From DASQZK01 sp963763215 (lineage in GTDB: Bacteria; Bacteroidota; Bacteroidia; Bacteroidales; GCA-2748055), in the NCBI GenBank assembly GCA_963763215.1, contig CAVXNX010000030.1, positions 62,001 to 126,000 on the forward strand: DNA of 64,000 nt, read 5' to 3'. Made by a program: the position numbers and the translations under genes. The notes under the pieces were generated by a model. It worked only from the letters and a program-made list of their open reading frames with translations, had not been told where the DNA came from and searched no databases. Of this stretch, positions 29,980 through 39,461 are shown piece after piece (within the stretch, counting starts at the first letter, position 1; the number at the start of each line of letters is the position of its first letter).

Positions 29980-32630
29980 TCACTCATCGTCATCACCGGT
30001 TTCCCCTTTACCGGCGAATTCTGCCGGGTACGGCTGATTCCCTTTCAATGCGAACCACAGGATCCTGTTCAACATGTCGTCATTCCCGGAGTCGATATGC
30101 TCAAATTCAGGCCGCATACTCTGTTTGGCGTAATGGAGAGCCTGGCCCCCAAGAGCTGAGAGAGGCGGATTGAGCTCATCGAGGTGGATGATATTGGGTG
30201 TGGACGTGTAGGAAGCATCCGAGGGGGTGTTCTCAAAACAATCGAACATCGGTGAAGCAATGGCGTCCTCCACATTCATCGGCGGCAAACCGAGGATGAG
30301 CTCGATGGTGCGAACCATACCCTGCTGGTTGTAGGGGGTGTGGATGGTTTTGTGCAGGACGGAATAGGGGCTGATCACATAGCCGACCGTCCTGTAGGGG
30401 GAAAGATGATCCCATCCATCCTGCGAATCATCCTCAGTCACGAAGATCACTGTCTCTTTCCAGAACCGGCTATGGCTGACGGCTTCGACGATCCGGCCGA
30501 GTGCCAGGTCATTATCGGCAACGGCTGCCCGGGGGGTCGGAAATCCCGGTTGGGTGCCGGCGGTATGGTCATTGGGAAGAGCCATGATCATCAGCTCCGG
30601 CAGCTGGTCGCCTTCCATTTCTTCATAGGACCTGAGATCGCGGATAAAAGCATCGGCCCTCAGCTGGTCGGGGATTTTATGGCTGTCGTAGGCAGGGTAG
30701 GTCTGGCTGAGGATCTTTTCAACGGGTTCGATGGTCGTCTTATTGGTAAATTTGAAAGGCTGGTTGTTCAGATACCTGGCATAGATGTCGGACCAGGTCA
30801 GGGAGTTGTCGAACTTCGGTATGGCCGCCTCGCCGTAGATCTTCGTGGACTTATGATGGCTGGACGGCCTGATCCCAGAGAAATCCGGTTGGGGCATACA
30901 CCAGGGCATCGGTCTGAACATGAGGGTAACTCCGGAACCAACCCCAGATGTTGCGTTCGATGTAATCGGTCACGATGGACGCATCCGTCCACTGGTGACC
31001 TTCGCCGGAACATTTTCCGGCGACAGAGAAATTGTCCATCAGCAGGAAGTCCTTCGAAATCTTGTGGGCATTGGGCGTCACCATCTTTCCGAACACACAC
31101 AACGTCGAATCGCCGTCACCCCCGGGCATATCCCCGAGGACCTGGTCGTAAGTCCGGTTTTCCTTGATAATGTAAAGAACGTGCTTGAATACCGAGGGTT
31201 CACCGGTTCGTTCCGGAACGGGTACGGGTTTGATATCGGGCCGTGGCGGCAGGGCCGTTTGTTCGATCCGTGATAACTGGTTGACGGCAACAACAGTCCG
31301 GGTATGCTTTTTCAAAGCGCCTCTCCGGGGGCCTTTGATGATGGAGATCGAGGTCAGGAGGTGATGACTGTTATAGGCGGGGCCGGGTGAGAGATCGGTG
31401 GGCACCTGCAGGAATTTCCCGTTCCCTTCCAGGTTGGTCACATACAGTTCGCCGTCGGTCGACATGACCACGGATGACGGGTAGGCAGCTGTCGGGATGA
31501 ATCCGGTGACGGTGCTCCTGTCTCCTTTCCCTTTGACGGCAGCATTTTTACCCAGTCTGATGACAGCGAGGGCATTATCCATCCCGTCGGCGATGTAGAG
31601 GATCTTCCCGTTACGGGAGAGGCCGAGTCCGTTGGGTGAATCCCCGAAATACGGGTTGATGCCCGGCTGGAGGCGAACGGAAATGACCTCGGAAATGGTG
31701 TCGGCATCCGTGCTGATCACCGTCACCCCATCGCTGTTGGCCGTAGTGAGGTAGACATAGTTTCCCCCCGTTGAGGAGACAATATCATTGGGATGGGGAG
31801 CGGTTACGATCTCCGAGAGCTGTTTCCCTGTGGCGGGGTCGAATACGGAAACGCTTCCTTCCCTGGTGGCCCCTGTAGAAGGATCGATCATGGCAAGGCC
31901 CCAGGGAACACCGGCGACGTGTTTGTCATCTGCCGACGGTACCGGACCTGCCCAGTTGGTCACATAAAGTTTGCCGGCGGCTTCGGTCAGGCCGTAGGGC
32001 GCCACGCCGGTCGGGGCGATCCATATGGTGTCACCGGTATCAGCATCCTGCTTGATCAGCTGGTTGTTGCCATCCAGGACCACATAGAGATAATCTTTTC
32101 CCGATTCGCGCCGGATCAGCAATTCATTCGGCAGGGCAACGCCTGCCGGGGCCTCTGGCATGTAGAGGAAATCTTTTTGAAATGTACAGGTCTTCCCGTC
32201 CCAGTTCATCTCGACGACATAGGAGCGACCGTCGCCTCCCAGGGCACTGAACCAGACGGAATGTTTCCCGTTGGTTTCATTCCAGGTGATCCCTGAATAG
32301 GTGCTCTGAGCCAGAGGCATCCCCGGCAACTCCTGGAGAGGGAAATCGATAGGCGATCTGCCTTGTCGCCGTGTTGAGGAAATAAAGGCTCGTGCGTTCT
32401 TCGACAACCAGCCATTTTTCATCGGCGGAAAGAGCGCAGTCGAGGGCGTGGTTCTCCCTGTCCTTTTCGCCAAAAACGATCTGTTCACCAGCCGGCTGAA
32501 TATACCGGCCATAAGCAAACAATACCTTCCCGTCAGGGCTGCCGGAAAGCCGCGTATCCGCCGGCTGGGCCTGAAGGCCCAGGGCCATAAATCCGATCAC
32601 TACCCCTGCAATTGTGTACTTGATTAACAT
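29980..32630 (-). CDS. YncE-like beta-propeller/alkaline-phosphatase-superfamily fusion, frameshifted twice
   Basis: About 880 residues when joined. A signal peptide (MLIKYTIAGVVIGFMALGLQA) leads into a YncE/SMP-30-like beta-propeller with repeated blades (SSTGGNYVYLTTANSDGVTV, LYIADGMDNALAVI), then a phosphoesterase domain with IKENRTYDQVLGD, a Gly-rich metal-binding stretch and VTEDDSQDGWDH. NCBI names this fold the bifunctional YncE family/alkaline phosphatase family. Two indels break it, near 32345 (ATRQIA; then FPLQELPGMPL) and near 30880 (YAPTGFLWDQ; then SSHHKSTKIYG). It should hydrolyse phosphate esters or phospholipids in the periplasm. Probably cotranscribed with the paralogue 45 bp upstream. 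Confidence 0.82.
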
Positions 32631-32675
32631 GAATTTTTCTTTATATTTAATGTGTCTGTGACGAAATGTATTTTT

Positions 32676-35127
32676 TCAATCTTCTTCATCCCCGGCATTG
32701 CCGGTACTAACGAACGCTGCATGCACCGCCGGCGGGCATGGTGAATCCAGGCCCCTGACCGCCTTCCAGATGATCTCATTGAATGTCGCGTCATTCACCC
32801 GGTCCTCCTTCGAAAAGTCCAGGGTTTCGCTCAGTTTCTGCCAGTCATTGTGACCCGTGTTCAAACGATTCAGGTCTACCCTGGCCGGCCTGGCTGGTAA
32901 ACGGCGGATGGCCGGGTTTATTATTGAGACTTCGCCAGACCGGGGTGGCTGAAGCATCGTACTGGCTCATCGGTGGAAGTCCCAGGATGAGCTCGATGGT
33001 CCTCAGCAGCGACGAGGTCGAGTACATGGTGTGATCGACGTATCCCTGCTTGACAAACCCGCCGGCGAGGTAAGCGGTCGACCGGTGTGCGTCGACGTGA
33101 TCGGGTCCGTTTTGCGCATCATCCTCGACGATGAGGACCAGGCTCTCATTCCAGATTTTGCTGTGGCTGAGGTAATCGACAAACAAACCGACCGCCAGGT
33201 CATTGTCGGCTACCTGGGCGAAAGGTGTCGGCTTGCCCAGGCTGAGGCCGAGGGTGTGATCATTGATAAACCGCAGGGTGTTGAGTTGCGGAAGGCTCCC
33301 GGCCGCCAGGAGGGAATCGAAATCGCGACGCCACTGGCTGAAACGCGTCGTATCGCGGACCAGCTGGTCCCAGCTCGTGTAATAAGGACAGAAGTGATTT
33401 TCGAGAACCGGGATGTTCGGCTTATAATCGTCGGCAAATTCGCCATAGGTGCGGTAGGACACCCCGTAACGCTTACAGGCGTTCCACAGAAAGCCGTTCT
33501 TGTTGTTGGCAATCTCACGGCTTCCCTCCGAATCGTATGTTCCGCCCCGGCTCCCGTAACTCGTGGGCCATGTTTTTTCGAGGTAGTCGGTGGCATAGGC
33601 CCCCAGACTCCAGTTATGCCCGTCGGCGCTGACTTCTCCATCGACGTAAAAATTATCGAGCAGAACGAATTCACGGGCGATGGCATGCTGATTCGGGGTG
33701 ATGTTCTCGCCGAAAAGCGTCAGATCGGGACTGCCGTTTCCTTCGGGCATATCTCCAAGGACCTGGTCATAGGTCCGGTTTTCCTTGATGACGTAAAAGA
33801 TGTATTTAATGGCTGAAGAATCACCGACCACGCGGGGAACGGGATTTCCTTCACCGACCTCCGAGATCATCTCCCTGTCCTTGCTGTAGGGCGTGTTGTG
33901 GTATACGGCCTGGGAGTAGGCCGCCAGCGCTTCGGAGCCGGGGATTTCCAGGATCCCCAGGCTTCCCCTGAAAAGACCGGCGATATACTGGACCTTCATT
34001 TTCAGGTCCTTCTCCCCTTTGTGTGTCGTCACCTTTTCACCCTTGTAAACGGGGTTAGGCCCATAGGGATTGGCCATCGAGGAAAGACCCTTGCCATTGC
34101 TTTCCAGGATCAGATCGCCCGCGGTCCTCACACATGTGGGATACCAGCCGGTGGGAATGAACCCCTTGCTTTTGGAAGATCCCGGTGAACTCACATCAAA
34201 TACAGCCAGACAGTTATTGTCGGCATTGGCAACAAAAAGCTGCCGGTCGTCGCCGGAAAGGGCGACGCTGTTGGTCGTCGAACCAGCCGGGGAGCCGGGG
34301 AACAGGGCGGCATTGAGGGTTTCAATGACCCTTCTTTCCCGGGTATTGATCACCGATACGGAATTGTCGTTTGCATTCGAGACGAACAGGTAGAGCCCGT
34401 CGTGCGTCAGGCACATGTCGTTGGGATGGTCGCCCACCGGGATGGCAAAGGTGAAATGCATCGCTTCCGTGTCAAAAACTTCGATACGGTTACATCCCCA
34501 GCAGGAAATATACAGCAGGGAACGATCCGGCGACAGGAGACAGGTATAGCCTTCGCCTCCCAGCGGATAGGTGGAAAGAACCCTGTGGGAACGGGTGTCG
34601 AGGATGTAGAGGGAATTGTTCTCCCTGGTCACCGTGTAAAGTCTTCCTTTTTGTCCGTCCACAGCGAGGCCGGCAGGCGAGATCTTCTCCGGCCAGGGAC
34701 TGCCCAGGACCAGCGTGTCGGCATTGACAAGGCGCTGCTTCCTGATCACGTAACGAATGATGATGTTGTCATTTCCGCCCGAAGCATACAGGGATTGCCC
34801 ATCATCTGAGAAAGTCAGGCCGAGCCAGGATTTTCCGATGACCACCGAATCGATGACCCTTTTTCTGTCCATATCGATCAGCTGGATGGTCTGCACACTC
34901 TGCCCGTTGTTTGTTACGGCAGCCAGCCGCTGAGTGGGCGAAATGGCAATGTTCAGGGGGAGGTCGCCAAGAGGGACCTGCCGGCCGGCAGGGGTCAGGG
35001 ACCAACCGTTCGGAAGATTGACCCGGCCCGATTCAATTTCTGAACCTGTCTGGGACCACAGCCGCTGGTTCCCCGGTGGGGAAAACAGCAGCATAAACAC
35101 GAAAGCTGAAAATATGAAATGTCTCAT
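32676..35127 (-). CDS. YncE-like beta-propeller/alkaline-phosphatase-superfamily fusion, paralogue, frameshifted
   Basis: About 815 residues. Same architecture as the next gene downstream: signal peptide, seven-bladed propeller rich in VTNNGQSVQTIQLID-type repeats, then the phosphoesterase domain with VIKENRTYDQVLGDMP, NFYVDGEVSADGHNW and IVEDDAQNGPDHVDAHR. It diverges from its neighbour well beyond strain-level variation, so the pair is an old tandem duplication. A single indel near 32900 replaces the true C-terminus: the correct frame runs RLPARPARVDLNRLNTGHND to a stop at 32676. First gene of the pair; the repeat array lies directly upstream, so its promoter must be within about 200 bp of the array. 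Confidence 0.85.
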
Positions 35128-35280
35128 GCGGAGTCTGTTATGAGGTTTGACGGATGCGCCCTTCCCGGAATAACGTCTTCAGATCCTGAAATGTTAAGAT
35201 GGCATTTCTTTTTATGGTGTAAAAGTAAAAAATGAAACCGGGCCGGCCCCCGTTTTTTTAAAAAAGTTGCAAGTTGGAAG

Positions 35281-35310
35281 TTACGTGGGTACGTGGGTAC
35301 GTGGGTACGG
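35281..35310. repeat. 8-bp microsatellite (ACGTGGGT)n
   Basis: About three and a half copies of an 8-bp unit. The 12-mer TTACGTGGGTAC at its left edge occurs again at 37232-37243, beyond the far end of the large array. Confidence 0.85.
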
Positions 35311-35334
35311 GAAGGCGTGGTGACAAGGATAGTC

Positions 35335-35707
35335 GTCAGTTCCGTATCCGGAGAATCTGATTGAAATCGGGAATACGATTTTCCAGCGCACTCCTCCACC
35401 AACACCATTTAAAATACATTCGCCATTATCCACGATAAAAACCATTAGCAGAGCGCGAGGGCGGCCACGATTGGTGTGAACCCGTGTGAGACCGGGCCTG
35501 TGAGTAGAGCCGGTGCGTTTCAGGGCGATCACGGGTTTGCAATCGCGGAGGGTTTCTTTGTTACTTTCTTTTGCCCTTGAAAAGAAAGTAAGGAAAAAAG
35601 TGATGGGGTGATGGGGTGAAGGGGTGATGAAGAAAGTGAGAAGTGAGAAGTGAGAAGTGAGAAGTGAGAAGTGAGAAAGTCATCGTCATGTTTTAGACGA
35701 AGATTAA
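35335..35707. repeat. Array copy 1 (diverged)
   Basis: The oldest-looking copy. The foldback arms are at 35465-35473/35540-35548 (one mismatch) and 35479-35486/35530-35537 (AACCCGTG/CACGGGTT). The poly-pyrimidine hairpin is at 35561-35591. The tail carries six GTGAGAA units. Confidence 0.85.
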
Positions 35708-36087
35708 CATCAGTCCCTTGACAGGGGAATCCGATTGAGAACGTGCATACGATCATACCGGGGGAATGCTTCTCCATCAACACCGTTTGTAAAACGTTCT
35801 CCATTCTCCACGAAGTAAAACCTTAGCAGAGCGCGATGGCAACCCGCGATTGGTGCGAACCTGAACGAGCCCGGCCCCAGTGATGAGGGCCCCGTGCGAC
35901 AAGGGCGAGAGAGGGTTGTCAATCGCGGAGGGTTTCTTTGTTACTTTCTTTTGCCCTTGAAAAGAAAGTAAAGAAAAAAGTGATGGGGTGATGGGGTGAA
36001 GGGGTGATGAAGAAAGTGAGAAGTGAGAAGTGAGAAGTGAGAAGTGAGAAGTGAGAAAGTCATCGTCATGTTTTAGACGAAGATTAA
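35708..36087. repeat. Array copy 2
   Basis: Foldback arms at 35844-35852/35920-35928, inner pair AACCT 35858-35862 with GGGTT 35913-35917, apical GGCCC/GGGCC at 35873-35877/35887-35891. Six GTGAGAA units in the tail. Confidence 0.88.
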
Positions 36088-36461
36088 CATCAGTCCCTTG
36101 ACAGGGGAATCCGATTGAGAACGTGCATACGATCATACCGGGGGAATGCTTCTCCATCAACACCGTTTGTAAAACGTTCTCCATTCTCCACGAAGTAAAA
36201 CCTTAGCAGAGCGCGATGGCAACCCGCGATTGGTGCGAACCTGAACGAGCCCGGCCCCAGTGATGAGGGCCCCGTGCGACAAGGGCGAGAGAGGGTTGTC
36301 AATCGCGGAGGGTTTCTTTGTTACTTTCTTTTGCCCTTGAAAAGAAAGTAAGGAAAGAAAGTGATGAGGTGATGGGGTGAAGGGGTGATGAAGAAAGTGA
36401 GAAGTGAGAAGTGAGAAGTGAGAAGTGAGAAAGTCAACGTCATGTTTTAGACGAAGATTAA
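36088..36461. repeat. Array copy 3
   Basis: Core as in copy 2. The tail has five GTGAGAA units and a small change before the GTGATG repeat. Confidence 0.88.
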
Positions 36462-36828
36462 CATCAGTCCCTTGACAGGGGAATCCGATTGAGAACGTGC
36501 ATACGATCATACCGGGGGAATGCTTCTCCATCAACACCGTTTGTAAAACGTTCTCCATTCTCCACGAAGTAAAACCTTAGCAGAGCGCGATGGCAACCCG
36601 CGATTGGTGCGAACCTGAACGAGCCCGGCCCCAGTGATGAGGGCCCCGTGCGACAAGGGCGAGAGAGGGTTGTCAATCGCGGAGGGTTTCTTTGTTACTT
36701 TCTTTTGCCCTTGAAAAGAAAGTAAGGAAAAAAGTGATGGGGTGATGGGAAGGAAAGTGAGAAGTGAGAAGTGAGAAGTGAGAAGTGAGAAGTGAGAAAG
36801 TCATCGTCATGTTTTAGACGAAGATTAA
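36462..36828. repeat. Array copy 4
   Basis: Core as in copy 2. The GTGATGGG part of the tail is shortened; six GTGAGAA units. Confidence 0.88.
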
Positions 36829-37095
36829 CATCAGTCCCTTGACAGGGGAATCCGATTGAGAACGTGCATACGATCATACCGGGGGAATGCTTCTCCATCA
36901 ACACCGTTTGTAAAACGTTCTCCATTCTCCACGAAGTAAAACCTTAGCAGAGCGCGATGGCAACCCGCGATTGGTGCGAACCTGAACGAGCCCGGCCCCA
37001 GTGATGAGGGCCCCGTGCGACAAGGGCGAGAGAGGGTTGTCAATCGCGGAGGGTTTCTTTGTTACTTTCTTTTGCCCTTGAAAAGAAAGTAAAGA
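36829..37095. repeat. Array copy 5 (ends at the hairpin)
   Basis: Core as in copy 2 up to and including the 12-bp poly-pyrimidine hairpin, then the sequence changes to an unrelated patch resembling AACACAAAGGCGC-type simple repeats. This sets the natural right-hand border of the element at the hairpin. Confidence 0.85.
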
Positions 37096-37193
37096 AAAAA
37101 AAGAAGGGCGCGAAGAATATTTAAACACAAAGGCGCTAAGGCACGAAGGAAAAGGGGATGCTATCCAGCAATTCCATTCAAGGCCACCCGTAG

Positions 37194-37213
37194 GGGCGGG
37201 TCGCGACCCGCCC
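37194..37213. repeat. Perfect 20-bp GC palindrome
   Basis: GGGCGGGTCGCGACCCGCCC is fully self-complementary. Together with the microsatellites on both sides it makes the region 35.28-37.25 kb a cluster of unrelated repeat types. Confidence 0.85.
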
Positions 37214-37315
37214 GTCTAAGTGGATAGGTCATTACGTGGGTACAGGAACGTTCACAGAAATAATTCCAGATTCAGTTAATTTAACAGTATGAAATACAGC
37301 TGAATACGTTTTTAA

Positions 37316-37370
37316 ACGTAAAAAATAGTTAAATAACTTAAAAAATAGTTGACTTACGTAAAAGATAGTT
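37316..37370 (+). promoter_or_regulatory. Three 15-bp direct-repeat operators, exactly 20 bp apart
   Basis: ACGTAAAAAATAGTT (37316-37330), ACTTAAAAAATAGTT (37336-37350) and ACGTAAAAGATAGTT (37356-37370). They overlap the promoter of the BlaI-type repressor gene, and the 20-bp period puts them on one face of the helix. I infer that they are binding sites of that repressor. Confidence 0.7.
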
Positions 37371-37379
37371 GTAATTTTG
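37348..37379 (+). promoter_or_regulatory. Bacteroidota promoter of the BlaI/M56 operon
   Basis: -33 element GTTG (37348-37351), a 20-nt spacer, and a perfect -7 box TAATTTTG (37372-37379). The start codon follows 32 bp later. The third and second operator repeats cover the -33 element and spacer. Confidence 0.75.
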
Positions 37380-37411
37380 TGTCATTATCATGATGCTCTA
37401 AACAAGATGTT

Positions 37412-37792
37412 ATGAAAAGACTGACGAAAGCGGAAGAAGAAATTATGCTGGTCCTCTGGAAGATCGAGGAAGGTGTGGTCAGGGATGTTATGGCCGGATT
37501 GAAGGAAAAAGATTCTCCCTACACCACGGTTTCCACGGTGATCAGGGTATTGGAGAAAAAAGGCTTTGTCGGTCACCGTGCGATCGGAACAACGCATGTG
37601 TACTATCCCCTGGTCTCCCGGCAGGATTACCTGAAAGGGTACCTCTCGGGAGTAATCAGGAATTACTTTAATGGATCCTTTTCGTCAATGGCCAGTTTTT
37701 TTGCCAGGGAGAATGATTTGAGCCTTGAAGATCTAAAGGAGATCATGCAGGAAGTCGAGGAAGATTTAAAAAATTCCCAATCCAATGAATGA
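37412..37792 (+). CDS. BlaI/MecI-family winged-helix repressor
   Basis: 126 residues. A DNA-binding repressor released by proteolysis in the classic Bla/Mec systems. The N-terminal winged helix reads LTKAEEEIMLVLWKIEEG, then the recognition helix region TTVSTVIRVLEKKGFVGHRAIGTTHVYYPLV, followed by a helical dimerisation domain rich in acidic residues (EIMQEVEEDLKN). It overlaps the M56 peptidase gene by 8 bp, the normal repressor-sensor arrangement. The three 20-bp-spaced repeats over its own promoter make autoregulation likely. No beta-lactamase gene is adjacent, so the regulated targets are probably envelope functions. Confidence 0.92.
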   Translation: MKRLTKAEEEIMLVLWKIEEGVVRDVMAGLKEKDSPYTTVSTVIRVLEKKGFVGHRAIGTTHVYYPLVSRQDYLKGYLSGVIRNYFNGSFSSMASFFARENDLSLEDLKEIMQEVEEDLKNSQSNE

Positions 37793-39293
37793 ACCGGGCA
37801 TCTACCTGTTGAAAGTCTCTGCGGGGGTGGCGCTTTTTGTCCTTCCCTACATGCTTTTTCTGCGCAATGATAATAATCTCCGCCTGAAACGGATTTACTT
37901 GCTCCTGGCCCTTTTCAGTTCGTGGCTGATCCCGGTCTGGCATCCGCACATCCTTCCTCCGGCGATACTCGATACACCAAGGTTCCTGCTCGATATCAAT
38001 CCGGCCGGACCGCAGCCGGTGATCCATTCCGCCGGCGGACCTGTTGGCATCTCCATCTCCGACCTGGCATGGTATGTTTACCTGGCCGGAATTCTGATCC
38101 TGTTGTTCCGGAATGCCTGGTTCATCCTGAAAAACGTCAACATGCGGAAAAGTGAAATGACGGAAGATTATCACCTTTATTCGGGCGGTGACCATGCGTT
38201 TGCCTTTTTCCGGAACATCTATATACCTGAACACTTCGAGTGCCGGGAAGACATTGACACTATTCTGATCCATGAGCGGGCGCACATCAGACAGGGGCAT
38301 TATCTCGATCTTTTATGCCTTGAATTTACCGTGCTCCTGACATGGTTCAATCCTTTCACATGGCTTATATCCAGGATGATGAGAGAAAATCATGAGCATC
38401 TGGCCGACCGGGAGGTACTTTCCCGGGGGGTTGATCCGGCGCATTACCGCGCCCGGATTCTTAATCAGGCGTTCGGGACCAGGATTTTCAGTCTTGGTCA
38501 TCCTTTCAATCATTCATTCACCAAAAAACGATTTGCCATGATGAAAAACATGCGATTTTCAAAGTCAGGGCTGGTTAAAGTCATTTTTCTCTTACCGGCC
38601 ATTCTCATCACCCTGAGTTTTATCTCTACAGGCAGGCAGAAGGAGTCTGCCGTGACCGGGAAGGTCACTCTTTCCGATAGCGGGTTGCCGGCGGTGGGAG
38701 CTGCCGTGGTGGTCTCCAATACGACTACCGGGACCGTCACAGGCGACGGCGGCGTCTTCAGCCTCGGGGTCAGCGGACGCGTCAGGCTGGTGATTTCCTA
38801 TGTCGGTTATACCTCGACAGTGCGTGAGGTTTCTCCGGGCGACCGGGTTACTGTCACTCTCGATCCTGCCAGGACCGAGGTGGATATCAACAATCTTCCC
38901 CCGGAAGAAAAATCGCCGGCCCTGAATAAGGAGGGGGAACAAACTGTTTCCGGCAATGACATCTATGTCGTTGTGGAGCAAATGCCGGAATTTCCCGGTG
39001 GGCGTAAGGCATTACGGGATTATGTATACAGCCACCTGACTTACCCCGGAAGGGCCGGGCAAAAAAATCCAGAAGGGACCGTTGATGTGGGTTTTACGGT
39101 CACCAAAGACGGGCAGGTGAAGGACATCCGGGTTATGCATTCCAGTAATCCGGTCCTGGATAAACCGGCTATGGAGGTCTTTAAAAATATGCCCGCATGG
39201 AAACCCGGCTACCAGCATGGTCACCCCGTGGACGTCAATCTGACCGTCCCGGTCCGGTTTGAACCCGGCCGGGGCTCATCCCTGGATAAATAA
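37785..39293 (+). CDS. BlaR1-like M56 metallopeptidase fused to carboxypeptidase-like and TonB C-terminal domains
   Basis: 502 residues. Three transmembrane helices in the first 120 residues lead to the M56 zinc peptidase site HERAHIRQGH (HExxH, about residue 163) with the third-ligand region ENHEHLADREVL. A fourth helix (KVIFLLPAILITLSFI) is followed by a CarboxypepD_reg-like beta sandwich (VTGKVTLSDSGLPAVGAAVV to about 370) and a TonB C-terminal-like domain (VDVGFTVTKDGQVKDIRVMH, then VNLTVPVRFE). The usual penicillin-binding sensor domain of BlaR1 is absent. This M56-TonB layout is known in Bacteroidota; what it senses is unknown. It should cut or trigger loss of the upstream BlaI-type repressor. 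A strong terminator follows 18 bp later. Confidence 0.88.
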   Translation: MNEPGIYLLKVSAGVALFVLPYMLFLRNDNNLRLKRIYLLLALFSSWLIPVWHPHILPPAILDTPRFLLDINPAGPQPVIHSAGGPVGISISDLAWYVYLAGILILLFRNAWFILKNVNMRKSEMTEDYHLYSGGDHAFAFFRNIYIPEHFECREDIDTILIHERAHIRQGHYLDLLCLEFTVLLTWFNPFTWLISRMMRENHEHLADREVLSRGVDPAHYRARILNQAFGTRIFSLGHPFNHSFTKKRFAMMKNMRFSKSGLVKVIFLLPAILITLSFISTGRQKESAVTGKVTLSDSGLPAVGAAVVVSNTTTGTVTGDGGVFSLGVSGRVRLVISYVGYTSTVREVSPGDRVTVTLDPARTEVDINNLPPEEKSPALNKEGEQTVSGNDIYVVVEQMPEFPGGRKALRDYVYSHLTYPGRAGQKNPEGTVDVGFTVTKDGQVKDIRVMHSSNPVLDKPAMEVFKNMPAWKPGYQHGHPVDVNLTVPVRFEPGRGSSLDK

Positions 39294-39311
39294 GCCAATC
39301 CAGTTGAAAGG

Positions 39312-39341
39312 AACCCGGATGTCACCATCCGGGTTTTTTTT
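39312..39341 (+). terminator. Rho-independent terminator of the BlaI/M56 operon
   Basis: A perfect 10-bp stem AACCCGGATG (39312-39321) with CATCCGGGTT (39326-39335), tetraloop TCAC, then a T-run. Confidence 0.92.
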
Positions 39342-39461
39342 ATCGAATTTCAATCGGCCAGTGCCAGGGTACTGGTCATTTTTAACAATTCCCCCTGCCG
39401 GTTGTTAAAAAAAGAGAATTGACGCTTCCCATTTTTTTAACCATTTAAAAAGCACAAAGCC

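Larger units (their letters stand above)
35335..37095. repeat. Tandem array of five ~370-380 bp elements
   Basis: Five head-to-tail copies starting at about 35335, 35708, 36088, 36462 and 36829 (spacing 373, 380, 374 and 367 bp). Copies 2-5 share an apparently identical core; copy 1 is clearly diverged; copy 5 lacks the variable tail. Each unit holds (a) a unique-looking 5' part, (b) a GC-rich foldback bounded by CCGCGATTG/CAATCGCGG, (c) a 12-bp perfect hairpin TTACTTTCTTTT/AAAAGAAAGTAA with a 7-nt loop, and (d) a purine-rich tail with GTGATGGG-type and 7-bp GTGAGAA repeats. Short ORFs recur on the minus strand only because the unit recurs. No transposase, integrase or reverse transcriptase is nearby. 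Confidence 0.92.

Noticed and set aside
35335..37095. CRISPR array, integron attC array or group II intron
   Set aside because: Units are ~375 bp with no unique spacers of regular size; no integrase, reverse transcriptase or cas gene is present; the GC-rich foldback lacks a recognisable domain V.
35529..37128. Recurring 70-135 residue minus-strand ORFs in the tandem array
   Set aside because: They repeat only because the DNA unit repeats, contain the low-complexity tail (LLTSHFSLLTSHFS), and have no start signals or known family. The conserved feature is the foldback, not a reading frame.
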